Below, in pieces: positions 1 to 9,439 of a DNA stretch of 64,000 bases (position 1 is the stretch's first letter; each line of letters starts with the position of its first letter). The translations under genes were made by a program, and so were the position numbers. The notes beneath the pieces are model-generated. The model made no database searches, had not been told where the DNA came from, and worked only from the letters and a program-made list of their open reading frames with translations. This DNA comes from an uncultured Clostridia bacterium. Lineage in GTDB: Bacteria; Bacillota; Clostridia; Christensenellales; Borkfalkiaceae. The stretch covers positions 1-64,000 of the forward strand of contig CAJFFD010000002.1 in NCBI GenBank assembly GCA_904373255.1, given 5' to 3'.

Positions 1-16
1 TGAAATTCCTCCTGAT

Positions 17-328
17 TTACTTTTTCTTCCACGGTCTGCGCGACAGTTCGCGCGCTTCTTCCTTGGATTTGCCTTCCGAGAGTGCCTTTTTGTATTTGTA
101 CATCCCGGCGTGGTCTGTCTGACATTGCAGATACCCGGAGCGCATTCCCGCCTCGTAGTCGGTAAGCTCATTGCCTTCTTTGGGGCCGTAGGTATGCACT
201 TTCGCTTTACGGTCTGCCGCGTAGCCCTTTGCGCGCTTGGAAGGAACTGTCCATCTTCCGTCGCGGTACTTATTGGGCTTGCTTTCTTTGGGAGCTGCCT
301 GCGCGGGCTGCTCCGTCTTTCTTGCCAT
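17..328 (-). CDS. Small basic hypothetical protein of the mobile element
   Basis: ORF with start MARKTEQPAQ and an AGGAGG-like RBS just upstream; longer start at 457 is less likely. Confidence 0.55.
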   Translation of the reverse strand: MARKTEQPAQAAPKESKPNKYRDGRWTVPSKRAKGYAADRKAKVHTYGPKEGNELTDYEAGMRSGYLQCQTDHAGMYKYKKALSEGKSKEEARELSRRPWKKK

Positions 329-582
329 GTTTGTCCTCCTGAAAAGAATTTGCCCGTCACGCCGATAGCACAGCATATTCAGTTTTTGTACCGGCACGTC
401 GTTGTCTGAAACATTCCGTTCCCTGCGATATTGCGGTGGCGGCCGCCTGTCTTGCAAGTCCGCAAGTGATCGGTTTTGCTCTCACGTCCGAGTACGCTGT
501 CAGTATAGCGCAAACGGCTCTGGATTGCGAGGACGCTGCAAGTGACATAACTTGACCAAAAAAGGCAAGAAGCGGAACAACT

Positions 583-807
583 TTATGATACATAGAGCAG
601 GAAAAGAAGAGAAAACAGGCCCCGGAGATCCGGAGCCTGCAAACTCAATCTTTGTATGTTCTTGCGTACATCGTGGACGGCAGGCGCTTGCCGTCGATAT
701 GCCTGCGATGAGTCGTACTGAATGCCTATGACCTGACAGACGATATAGCCCTTCGTGCGGTACACGTTGGTCGCGTCTTTGATAAAATCGGGGATCTTGT
801 CGCTCAT
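583..807 (-). CDS. Small hypothetical protein
   Basis: ORF MSDKIPDFIKDATNVYRTKGYIVCQV..., lies between other minus-strand element ORFs; C-terminus uncertain. Confidence 0.35.
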   Translation of the reverse strand: MSDKIPDFIKDATNVYRTKGYIVCQVIGIQYDSSQAYRRQAPAVHDVRKNIQRLSLQAPDLRGLFSLLFLLYVS

Positions 808-817
808 GATTTTTACC

Positions 818-1123
818 TCACATGTCGCCGTTAAAGGCTTTGAAGAAAAACACGCAGAGTTGCTTGTTCAGGCGCTTGATATAATCGTTGCAATAATCCC
901 ATTCATAGGCGAGCGCTGCCTGCGTGTTGTTCTGAACGTAAAGAGATACATAGAGATCGTACAGTCGGGGAGGGGCGTCTTTGACCGCTTCATTGTAGCG
1001 GTTGACCTTATCGACGACCGAACTTGCGACAATGTATTTTGTCGCGTTCTCAAACATCTCTTTCTTCGAGTAGTAATAGCGGATCTGCCGCAAATCTTCC
1101 CGAATTTCCTGCATTGTTACCAT
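818..1123 (-). CDS. Hypothetical element protein
   Basis: ORF from MVTMQEIREDLRQIRYYYSKKEMF with AAGGAG upstream. Confidence 0.5.
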   Translation of the reverse strand: MVTMQEIREDLRQIRYYYSKKEMFENATKYIVASSVVDKVNRYNEAVKDAPPRLYDLYVSLYVQNNTQAALAYEWDYCNDYIKRLNKQLCVFFFKAFNGDM

Positions 1124-1165
1124 AATAAAACTCCTTATAGATGAGATAGAGCCGAGGCCCTTCAC

Positions 1166-1594
1166 CTAATCGCCACGGGAATTGAATTTTGACGGGGTGT
1201 TTTTCAAAAATTTTTTCAGATTTTTTATTGCCGCAAGATAATGCTCCCGAACGGTGTCTTTATTTAAGCCTAACTCCGCAGCGATGACACGGAAAGATTG
1301 CCCGTTCTCGATATGCAAGAAAAGGATGGCGCGCTGTTTGTCCGTGAGCTTTGACAGCGCGGCGTTGAGCAAGATTTTATCCGCGTTGCGTTCCGCCTGT
1401 ATATCGACGTCTGCGGACGGATCCGCCATATCCCAGCCGTGTTCCATTGACTTGTCCAACGACTGATGCCGCCGCGTTTCCTTGCGCTCGACGAGCTTGT
1501 CCCTGTGTTCCATTGCGGCGTACTCGGCCGCAAACTCTTCCGTGACTTCGATCTCGACGTACTTGGTGCCGTCGAAATAGCGGATACGCGCCAT
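1166..1594 (-). CDS. Sigma-70 family RNA polymerase sigma factor-like protein
   Basis: Region-4 like HTH: LSKLTDKQRAILFLHIENGQSFRVIAAELGLNKDTVREHYLAAIKNLKKFL. Confidence 0.8.
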   Translation of the reverse strand: MARIRYFDGTKYVEIEVTEEFAAEYAAMEHRDKLVERKETRRHQSLDKSMEHGWDMADPSADVDIQAERNADKILLNAALSKLTDKQRAILFLHIENGQSFRVIAAELGLNKDTVREHYLAAIKNLKKFLKNTPSKFNSRGD

Positions 1595-1690
1595 TCAGTT
1601 TTCCCCCGATAACGATTTCTCGCCATCGGTCTGAACCTGTGCGCGGTAATATGTAATTGCCCGACGGCGGCTGCCGCCGAAAGGCTATGT

Positions 1691-1744
1691 AAATAAAAAA
1701 TCCCCCGACGGCGTTCAATGCGAATCAAACACCGCCGAGGGGCG
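1691..1744 (-). terminator. Rho-independent terminator (minus strand), second of two in tandem
   Basis: Minus strand CCCCTCGGCGGTGTT...AACGCCGTCGGGGGATTTTTTATTT. Confidence 0.55.
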
Positions 1745-1750
1745 TAAAAT

Positions 1751-1812
1751 TAAAAAAGCCGGGCATGCGTACATAGCCCCAGAAAGGGGTTTGATCCGTA
1801 TGCCAGGCTTAT
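1751..1812 (-). terminator. Long structured terminator after the XRE gene
   Basis: Minus strand AAGCCTGGCATACG ... (CCCC TTTCT GGGG inner hairpin) ... CGCATGCCCGGCTTTTTT. Confidence 0.65.
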
Positions 1813-1844
1813 ATCTGTTCGAGCAGATTTTAACTCTATATCAG

Positions 1845-2171
1845 CTATTCAGTTTTTGCGTTCATCGCTTTCATCATCGTGAGTACGGCTTCCTTCTGTG
1901 TTTTATCCAACGGCTTCCATAGTGCAAGCAGTTCGACTTCATCTGCGGAAATGTTTTCTATATCCATGTCGTAGAGCAAAGTCATTAAATGAATGCCGAG
2001 CGCATAACAAATTCCGTCCAATACGTCGAGTTTCGGCATTGTGCCGCGAAGTTTCCACGAATTGAGCGTAGAATGAGAGATGCCCGCCGCACTACTCAGC
2101 TCATTTACGGACATTCCTTTTTCCCTGCGCAATTTATCGACTCTTTCATATAATTCTCTTGAACTCAACAT
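1845..2171 (-). CDS. XRE-family HTH transcriptional regulator
   Basis: N-terminal HTH: LRREKGMSVNELSSAAGISHSTLNSWKLRGTMPKLDVLDGICYALGI. Confidence 0.85.
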   Translation of the reverse strand: MLSSRELYERVDKLRREKGMSVNELSSAAGISHSTLNSWKLRGTMPKLDVLDGICYALGIHLMTLLYDMDIENISADEVELLALWKPLDKTQKEAVLTMMKAMNAKTE

Positions 2172-2258
2172 AGTATATCAACCTCTGTAAATAGTTTACA
2201 TCAACGTAGGCTGATATATTTCCGCGCAGGTATTATGTAGTTTCAGCAATAATAGCGA

Positions 2259-2474
2259 TTAGAAAGAAGACCGTTGCAGGGATTTCCCTGCAACGGTCTT
2301 TTGTGAATCTGATTTGTTTGTATATCGCTCGGACGGGATCGCTCTGACCTCATTTGCACCCACGTGGATGCAAATGAGCTTTCCGCAATGGGGACAGATG
2401 ATTTCAATTTCTGAGCCATTGTCTGCTTTACAGAGCCTGCGCCCGCACACCGGGCAGGATACGTATAGTTTCAT
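2259..2474 (-). CDS. Small zinc-ribbon protein (two CxxC knuckles)
   Basis: MKLYVSCPVCGRRLCKADNGSEIEIICPHCGKLI; downstream part reads through a perfect hairpin. Confidence 0.55.
   Translation of the reverse strand: MKLYVSCPVCGRRLCKADNGSEIEIICPHCGKLICIHVGANEVRAIPSERYTNKSDSQKTVAGKSLQRSSF
2267..2304. terminator. Perfect 15-bp stem terminator at the end of the cargo operon
   Basis: AAGACCGTTGCAGGG ATTT CCCTGCAACGGTCTT TTG. Confidence 0.75.
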
Positions 2475-2517
2475 TTTTGCCTCTAAATGCTCTCCCAAAA
2501 TATTAGACGCGGAACGA

Positions 2518-2895
2518 TCAATGCAAATCTTCCTTTTTCTCAACAGCAGCTTTCAGCTTTTGAAATGAGTCGGCGCTGATTGAATGTTCTATATTGCAGG
2601 CGTCTTGTTCAGCTGTTTTCGGATTTACGCCAGCTGCTATAAGTTGATCGGTAAAAAAACAATGCCGCTCATAAATTTGTTCGGCTATTAGTTTTCCTTT
2701 ATCTGTTAAAACAAGACAACCATCTTCCTGCTTAATAAGGTGCCCTGAATTTATAAGCACTTTAACAGCACGACTGACGGAAGGTTTTGTAAATCCCAAT
2801 TGTTCGGCAACATCAATACTTCTGACGGTGCCGCATCTCTTTTGAACGATAAAAACGGCCTCTAAATAGTCTTCCATCGATGAGGTCAAAGACAT
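2518..2895 (-). CDS. DtxR/MntR-family metal-dependent transcriptional repressor
   Basis: MSLTSSMEDYLEAVFIVQKRCGTVRSIDVAEQLGFTKPSVSRAVKVLINSGHL; the TSSMEDYLEAI-type N-terminus is typical of the family. Confidence 0.9.
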   Translation of the reverse strand: MSLTSSMEDYLEAVFIVQKRCGTVRSIDVAEQLGFTKPSVSRAVKVLINSGHLIKQEDGCLVLTDKGKLIAEQIYERHCFFTDQLIAAGVNPKTAEQDACNIEHSISADSFQKLKAAVEKKEDLH

Positions 2896-2907
2896 GAATC
2901 ACCTCCA

Positions 2908-4644
2908 TTATTTAGCCAACTTCCAACCGATGGCTTCCTTTCTCGCTTTAACAAAATCAGAATACAGCCCATTTTGTTGTATCAATTCGTTATGAGTACC
3001 GCGTTGTACGATATGTGTATTGTTAAGTACAAGTATCTGATCTGCATTACGAACTGTTTTTAAGCGATGAGCTATCATAATAATAGTTTTATCGTGAGTT
3101 AAGGCTTCAATGGCTCTTTGCAGTTCGTCTTCATTTTCTGGATCAACACTGCTCGTTGCTTCGTCTAAGATGATAATAGGCGCATCTTTTAATATAGCGC
3201 GAGCAATTGATATGCGTTGTTTTTCCCCACCTGACAGAGTTCCGCCTCCTTCACCAATGATAGTGTTGTAACCATCGGGAAGGGCAACGATAAAATCGTG
3301 ACAACAAGCTTTTTTTGCTGCTTCAACTACATCTTCATGAGTTGCGTCCGGGCAGCCAAATTTAATATTGTTTTCGATTGTATCAGCAAAGAGATAAACG
3401 TTTTGGAAAACCATCGAAATATTTTTCATAAGGCTATCCAACGTATAATCACGAACATCTATTCCGCCAATTGTAATTTTACCGCCGTTTACATCCCAAA
3501 AACGGGCAATTAAATTACACATCGTTGTTTTCCCAGAACCAGAGGGCCCAACAATAGCCGTTGTCGTTTTTTCCGGAATGGAAAAACTAACGTTGTCTAA
3601 AATTTTGCGCGTAGAGTAGGAGAAATCAACATTTTCAAACTCAATATCGGTAGATTTTGGCGAAATAGAAGTTCCATTCTCATCCATAATCGGAGTATTA
3701 TCTACAGAGTTTGCAGTTTCGATAGAGGATGCCAACATTTGCAACATAGTGATTTGACTTCCCGCGCTTTCTAAGCTGTTAAAAACGGTAAAGGATAGAA
3801 TCACAAACAGCACCCCAAAAACAATAGTAAATACACCTTGCGTATAGAGAAAGAGCGTCATTGCCAAAAGAATTACGCTAAATAGGCGAATCACAAACTG
3901 TTGTAAAGCGAGATACGGCGCCAGCGAATAAACCAAATTCAAATTGTTCTTATTGCTGTTATAAATAGCCGAAGTAATCGACTTGGAACTCTTTTTTTCA
4001 AAGCCGAACGACTTTACAATACTCATACCTTGAATAAATTCCAACACGGATTCTACTAATCCGCGCTGAGCATTCTGACGTTTTGTTGCTGTAGCAGTAG
4101 ATTTTCTTGTGGCTATTTCAGTTACGATTAAATAGCAAACTACGCCAAACAAAGCGATAAGCCCAAGCTGCCAATTAAAAATTAAAAGGAAAAGAATCAA
4201 TACAATAGAATTGAAAAATCCGCCGATTATATTGACAAGAGCAACAGGAGCGGCCCCCTCAACATCACCTAAAGTGGTCGTAACAATACCTGTAATCGTC
4301 CCGATATTGTTTTTGTTGAAGTATCCCATAGGGATATAGCGCAACCTATCTCCTATAGATATTCTTTTATCTGCTACCATGCCATAACCAACGACGGTTT
4401 GCTCGTTCATGGAAAAATATGAAGCAAAAATACGCCCGGCAACAGACAACACCATCATTCCTAACGATAGCCAAACAGAGGTGAGACTATGATCGTTAGA
4501 AACCAGCGCGTCAATGATAAAATAAAGGGCGGCAAATTGAAGAGATGCAAAGATGCCATTCAAGAATGAAAAAACCAACGATTTGATCAGGAGCCCTTTT
4601 CGTTTGCCTGCAAAAGCAAAAATTTTCTTTAATGTCCCAAGCAT
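2908..4644 (-). CDS. ABC transporter, fused permease/ATPase (YbtQ/IrtB-like)
   Basis: N-terminal TM region, Walker A GPSGSGKTT, signature LSGGEKQRISIARA, Walker B IIILDEATSSVDPENE. Confidence 0.9.
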   Translation of the reverse strand: MLGTLKKIFAFAGKRKGLLIKSLVFSFLNGIFASLQFAALYFIIDALVSNDHSLTSVWLSLGMMVLSVAGRIFASYFSMNEQTVVGYGMVADKRISIGDRLRYIPMGYFNKNNIGTITGIVTTTLGDVEGAAPVALVNIIGGFFNSIVLILFLLIFNWQLGLIALFGVVCYLIVTEIATRKSTATATKRQNAQRGLVESVLEFIQGMSIVKSFGFEKKSSKSITSAIYNSNKNNLNLVYSLAPYLALQQFVIRLFSVILLAMTLFLYTQGVFTIVFGVLFVILSFTVFNSLESAGSQITMLQMLASSIETANSVDNTPIMDENGTSISPKSTDIEFENVDFSYSTRKILDNVSFSIPEKTTTAIVGPSGSGKTTMCNLIARFWDVNGGKITIGGIDVRDYTLDSLMKNISMVFQNVYLFADTIENNIKFGCPDATHEDVVEAAKKACCHDFIVALPDGYNTIIGEGGGTLSGGEKQRISIARAILKDAPIIILDEATSSVDPENEDELQRAIEALTHDKTIIMIAHRLKTVRNADQILVLNNTHIVQRGTHNELIQQNGLYSDFVKARKEAIGWKLAK

Positions 4645-4656
4645 AAATAAACCTCC

Positions 4657-6405
4657 TTACGCCTCATCTCTTGAACCGATATGGGCACGCCACATATCCT
4701 GATATAATTGACAAGTCTTCAATAGTTCGTCGTGTGTACCCTGAGCTTCAATGTTACCGTTATTTACAACAACGATATTGTCCGCTCCTATGATTGTCGA
4801 AAGGCGATGAGCAATGACGATTAACGTTTTTCCCGCAGTCAACGCTGAAATAGCTTTCTGTATGATGGCTTCATTTTCAGGATCGATAAAAGCCGTAGCT
4901 TCATCAAGAATAACGATAGGTGCATTCTTAAGCATAGCTCGGGCAATGGCTATACGTTGCCTTTCGCCGCCGGAAAGTTGTGAACCGCTGCTCCCAACAA
5001 TGGTTTCATAACCATTATCCAGCCCACGAATAAAACTATCACATCCGCTTCTAATGGCAACATCTTTAACTTCTTCGTCTGTCGCATTCGGATTTCCCAT
5101 GCGTATATTTTCCATAACACTTCTATTGAACAAATAGTTATCTTGAGAAACATAGGAAATCTGCTCGGCAATTTGGAATAAAGGAATATCAGTTAATTTG
5201 TAACCGCCTAATGAAATGTTTCCGCTGGTTACATCCCAAAATCCTGCAATGAGTTTTGCTATTGTTGATTTTCCGGAACCGGACGGACCCACCAAAGCTG
5301 TCATTGTTTTAGGACGAATGGAAAGATCTATGTTGTGCAAAACTTCTTGTTCATTGTCATACGAAAAACTTACCTGATTCAATTGAATTGACAAGTCATT
5401 AAGTTCTACGGGATTTTCAGAGTGGTTTAACTCATTAGCATTTAATAGGCTACATATTTCCTCTGTGTTTTTTCCAAGCATTGATAACGAGCCTGTGAAG
5501 GAAAAAGCTTCCATTATAGGTCCTACAAGTCCCAAAGAAAAAATGACAGCTGCCAAGAAAACCATTGTTGTGATATTGCCTGTTAGCCATAATGCCATCC
5601 CTCCAGGCAAAACACATAAGAGAACAGAAGGTATCACCGCATTGTAAGAGCACATCGTCTTTTGGCTGCTTGCCATCCAATCAATATAGTAGTCAGCATT
5701 TCCGCGTACTGCGTCAGCATACTTTTTATAAGAGCCCGCCGACTGACTGAATGTTTTGACTACTTCTATACCGCCAATATACTCAACCACGGCATCAGAC
5801 ATTTTCTTGCTGGCAGCCAAAGCGCCCGCGCCTTTTTCTGCATAATTACGCATTCCAAAAGACATGATGATTAGTCCAATGAAAAGAGTAACCAACGAAA
5901 AAAGCGCCATACGCCAATCTAAAACAAACAGGTAAACTATAATAAAAAGCGGGACCAATATATTAGCAGTCATCTCAGGCAGAAGGTGGGCAAATGGAAC
6001 TTCCATGCTTTCAATTCTGTCAACAATAATGCTCTTGTAATAACCGGAAGGGGTGTCTAGAATCGTTCCCATAGGAACTTTAGTTAATTTATTGACCACT
6101 CGTTCTCGTAAGTCACGTAATGTTTTATAAGCAGCATTATGTGAAATAACAGTAGATAAATTTGAGAACAATACCTTCCCCAAATATCCTGCCAAAGCTA
6201 TTCCGCATACAGCTAAATAAGGCAGGAAAGACTTTTCGCCGGCGAATAACTTTGAAATGATGTTAATAACACAAAAATACGGGATCATTTGACAGGCAAC
6301 TCCCAAAATTGCCAATACAATGCTCAAAATGAATTTCCCGTGATGAGCTTTGCCCCATCCCCATAATATACCCAACGGGGATTGCTTTTTTTGTTTTTCC
6401 ATCAA
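4657..6405 (-). CDS. ABC transporter, fused permease/ATPase (YbtP/IrtA-like)
   Basis: Walker A GPSGSGKST, signature LSGGERQRIAIARA, IVILDEATAFIDPENE; adjacent to and paired with 2908-4644. Confidence 0.9.
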   Translation of the reverse strand: MMEKQKKQSPLGILWGWGKAHHGKFILSIVLAILGVACQMIPYFCVINIISKLFAGEKSFLPYLAVCGIALAGYLGKVLFSNLSTVISHNAAYKTLRDLRERVVNKLTKVPMGTILDTPSGYYKSIIVDRIESMEVPFAHLLPEMTANILVPLFIIVYLFVLDWRMALFSLVTLFIGLIIMSFGMRNYAEKGAGALAASKKMSDAVVEYIGGIEVVKTFSQSAGSYKKYADAVRGNADYYIDWMASSQKTMCSYNAVIPSVLLCVLPGGMALWLTGNITTMVFLAAVIFSLGLVGPIMEAFSFTGSLSMLGKNTEEICSLLNANELNHSENPVELNDLSIQLNQVSFSYDNEQEVLHNIDLSIRPKTMTALVGPSGSGKSTIAKLIAGFWDVTSGNISLGGYKLTDIPLFQIAEQISYVSQDNYLFNRSVMENIRMGNPNATDEEVKDVAIRSGCDSFIRGLDNGYETIVGSSGSQLSGGERQRIAIARAMLKNAPIVILDEATAFIDPENEAIIQKAISALTAGKTLIVIAHRLSTIIGADNIVVVNNGNIEAQGTHDELLKTCQLYQDMWRAHIGSRDEA

Positions 6406-6420
6406 AATAACCTCCCTTGT

Positions 6421-7908
6421 TTATTCAAAAAAGCTCAATAATCGTTGACGATCTTCGGCTTCTTGAAGTTCATAATGCTCCTTAAGGTGTCCGTCCTCGA
6501 TATGTATAACGCAATCACAACACCGTAAAATAAATTCCGGATCATGTGTGACAACAAGGATCGTTTTACCCGATTCTGCCAGCTTATTGATTGCATCGGC
6601 TACCCGCCTCATATGAAACAAATCAAGTCCGCTTGTAGGTTCGTCGAAGAGAATAATAGGACGTTGCGATGCGATTGCCGAAGCAATAGCTACACGCTGT
6701 TTTTGGCCACCGGAGAGACCCATTGGATGGCTTTCTTTCATCTCTGATAAATCCATTTCCGTGAGAATAGAATCTACGGTTTGTTCGTTCTCCTTCGGCA
6801 TACTGATGAGAAGCTCTTCCTTGACGCTTTCAGTAAATAATTGATGGTTTACGTCCTGCATCACCATATAACATAGCTTTAGCCGTTGTCTGCGATTATA
6901 GGTTTTACCATCATGTATGACGTTGCCTTTACAGCGTTTTTCCAAACCACAAAGACATCGAGAGAAGGTAGTTTTACCAGCCCCGTTGTGTCCTATAACT
7001 GAAACAACCTTTCCGGGGAAAAGTTCGATTTTATCCAGAAATAAAGTTTCTTTTTTGCTTTTTTTATAAGTAAATCTAAAGTTGTCAACGACCCAAGGTG
7101 AGCCAACGGAACATCTCTTTTGTGTGTCTAATTGACTTAGAGTATCCAAAACAAGCGGCCTGAGTCCCATCTCTTCAAGCTGAGTAGATGAAAACTCGGC
7201 AAATTCTTTACCTATAAAATCGCCTTCAATTTGCCCATCTTTCAAATAGAGGACTCGATCCGCTAAGTCGTATAAGTAATAAAGACGATGCTCTGCAATG
7301 ATGATCGTCTTGTTTTGCGCTTTAAGAGTAATAAGCAATTTACGTAAATCACTTATGGCAAACGCATCTAAATTTGAAGACGGTTCATCAAACACAAATA
7401 TTTCAGGCTCGATGGTCGCCGCAGAACCACAGGCAATCTTTTGTTTTTCTCCGCCTGAAAGAGAGAAGATGCTTCGATCCATCAAATCGGTTAATTTTAG
7501 CTGCTCGGCAACTATTTTTACTCGATTAAGAATTTCATCTTTCGGTAAACCATGATTTTCAGGGCCAAAAGCAAGCTCTGACGTTGTATCGACGTTAAAG
7601 AATTGACTTCTCGGATTTTGAAATACAGAACCAACTTTTTCTGAAATATCAAAAAGTGAAAGACTTTTATATTCCTTCCCGTCCAACAAAACTTGTCCTG
7701 ACAATTCCCCATCATAATAATGGGGTATCAACCCGTTAAACAATCTTGTAAGTGTTGTTTTTCCGCAACCTGATGCCCCACATAATAATACGAAGGTGCC
7801 ATTTTCAATTTTGCAATTGATATTTTTTAATGTTCCGCCTTTGCATGAAATAGTAGCTTTTTCTTGATCGCCATGATAAGAATAGCTGACATCAATACAT
7901 TCGATCAT
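6421..7908 (-). CDS. ECF transporter ATP-binding protein with two ATPase domains
   Basis: Two Walker A motifs (GASGCGKTT and GHNGAGKTT) and two signatures (LSGGEKQKIACG, LSGGQKQRVAIA). Confidence 0.9.
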   Translation of the reverse strand: MIECIDVSYSYHGDQEKATISCKGGTLKNINCKIENGTFVLLCGASGCGKTTLTRLFNGLIPHYYDGELSGQVLLDGKEYKSLSLFDISEKVGSVFQNPRSQFFNVDTTSELAFGPENHGLPKDEILNRVKIVAEQLKLTDLMDRSIFSLSGGEKQKIACGSAATIEPEIFVFDEPSSNLDAFAISDLRKLLITLKAQNKTIIIAEHRLYYLYDLADRVLYLKDGQIEGDFIGKEFAEFSSTQLEEMGLRPLVLDTLSQLDTQKRCSVGSPWVVDNFRFTYKKSKKETLFLDKIELFPGKVVSVIGHNGAGKTTFSRCLCGLEKRCKGNVIHDGKTYNRRQRLKLCYMVMQDVNHQLFTESVKEELLISMPKENEQTVDSILTEMDLSEMKESHPMGLSGGQKQRVAIASAIASQRPIILFDEPTSGLDLFHMRRVADAINKLAESGKTILVVTHDPEFILRCCDCVIHIEDGHLKEHYELQEAEDRQRLLSFFE

Positions 7909-7917
7909 ATAAGTTGG

Positions 7918-8643
7918 TTATCCTATAATCCAAAGAATAATTTGAAATACTAAACCGGCTAGGCAAATCAACAGAAATAAAATGTCTTGGATATGCAAAC
8001 CGATTTTGCAGATATTTGTCCTTTTGACCGGACCTCCCAATCCTCTTGTTAAGGACGCAGCAGAAAGTTCCTCGCCTATTTTAACGCAGCACATTAACAT
8101 GGGAACAAACCGGTACTCTAAAATAGCACCGGCTTTTCCTCCACGTAAACGAATGCCTCGCATTTTCATAGCATCCCCAATAGCCTTCCATTCTTCCATT
8201 ACAGTAGGGAAGAATCGAAACATCACAGCCATGGGAATAGTAATTTGCCGAGGAATATGTAAGCGTTCCATTCCAGCAATAAATTCGCTTACGGTTGTTG
8301 TTGCTACAAAATAATATGCAATGGCAATACTTGGGCTAAAATAAAGAGGCAACAAAACAATTATCATCAATAAATAGCCCGGTATTCCAGGAACATATGG
8401 TACAGCGAAGAATTGCAGACATAGGCAGGCAAGAAAAGTTACGGCATAAATCGCTGCACTTTTCCACATTTTTGAAAAAAGGAAAAAAAGCAAAGGCAAC
8501 AATGCCGGAGTGTAATATAGAGTAGTTTGAAAAGAACCGCCCAATATGATTATGACGAGGGTGAACAGAACCGCCATTTTAGTCCGCGGATCAAACTGTA
8601 TTCCTGTATTATTCTTTTTGCTTGCCAGCAACTCAGAAGTCAT
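7918..8643 (-). CDS. ECF transporter transmembrane protein EcfT
   Basis: Multi-TM protein with EcfT-type IPRQITIPMAVMFRFFPTVMEEWKAIGDAMKMRGIRLR. Confidence 0.88.
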   Translation of the reverse strand: MTSELLASKKNNTGIQFDPRTKMAVLFTLVIIILGGSFQTTLYYTPALLPLLFFLFSKMWKSAAIYAVTFLACLCLQFFAVPYVPGIPGYLLMIIVLLPLYFSPSIAIAYYFVATTTVSEFIAGMERLHIPRQITIPMAVMFRFFPTVMEEWKAIGDAMKMRGIRLRGGKAGAILEYRFVPMLMCCVKIGEELSAASLTRGLGGPVKRTNICKIGLHIQDILFLLICLAGLVFQIILWIIG

Positions 8644-9225
8644 TTACATAATCTCCGCGCGTTCAAAATGCTTCTTGAATATTTTTCTGCCAATGATGCC
8701 GCCTACAATACCGGCAACAAAAGCGCCTACGATCAAGATGGGCAGGATCCAATCAGGCATAAAGCTCATAAGTGCATCGGCGTAATCAGCTCTGCCAAGT
8801 TCGACCAAGTTAGCATAATAACTATCGCGGAAGAAAATGATGGGAATGAATGCACCAATGGTCCAGATGGAAAAAACACCGTGTGCTAAAATTTCCATTT
8901 TTGCACTCTTATAGCCCGACCCCTTCAATATAAATTCCGTAATTAGAGCAAATACGACACAGGTGATGATGCACCAATATCCCATACCAGTCAAAAGCAT
9001 AAGAACACCAATCAAAAGACCGGTAATAGTCAACATTCCGAACTTTTTAATTTTTGTGAAGTATAACATCATAGGAATGCCGCCGATCAACGGTACCAAT
9101 ACCGCCGTCAGAGGGATAAAAATAGGTATAAAACCTAATAGCGATACGATGAAGTTCACTACGAAATAAATGGCGGTATAAATACCAATACTGATGAAAT
9201 CTTTGCCTTGCAATCTGTTACTCAT
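8644..9225 (-). CDS. MptD/Trep_Strep-family ECF transporter S component
   Basis: Hydrophobic 193-aa protein directly upstream of EcfT/EcfA; MSNRLQGKDFISIGIYTAIYFVVNFI. Confidence 0.8.
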   Translation of the reverse strand: MSNRLQGKDFISIGIYTAIYFVVNFIVSLLGFIPIFIPLTAVLVPLIGGIPMMLYFTKIKKFGMLTITGLLIGVLMLLTGMGYWCIITCVVFALITEFILKGSGYKSAKMEILAHGVFSIWTIGAFIPIIFFRDSYYANLVELGRADYADALMSFMPDWILPILIVGAFVAGIVGGIIGRKIFKKHFERAEIM

Positions 9226-9250
9226 TCTTGACTCCTTAAAGTTTTATTGA

Positions 9251-9264
9251 TTAGCATCTGCTAA
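9251..9264. promoter_or_regulatory. Candidate operator palindrome upstream of the transport operon
   Basis: TTAGCA TC TGCTAA between the S-component start and the divergent araC-type gene. Confidence 0.4.
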
Positions 9265-9377
9265 CCACGTTATAGTTTACCAAATATAATCAGAAAGTTC
9301 TATCCCTTATTCATCATTTTAGCCCCATATAGCAATGAATTTATATAGAAAAAAACCGCGGATTGAAACATCTTATA

Positions 9378-9406
9378 TTGACATATTTACCTGTTTGGTA
9401 TATAAT
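9378..9406 (+). promoter_or_regulatory. Consensus sigma-A promoter for the AraC-family regulator
   Basis: TTGACA-17 nt-TATAAT, 33 nt before the ATG at 9440. Confidence 0.8.
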
Positions 9407-9439
9407 ATTATCTAAAACAAGCTGTTTAAGGATGCAATC

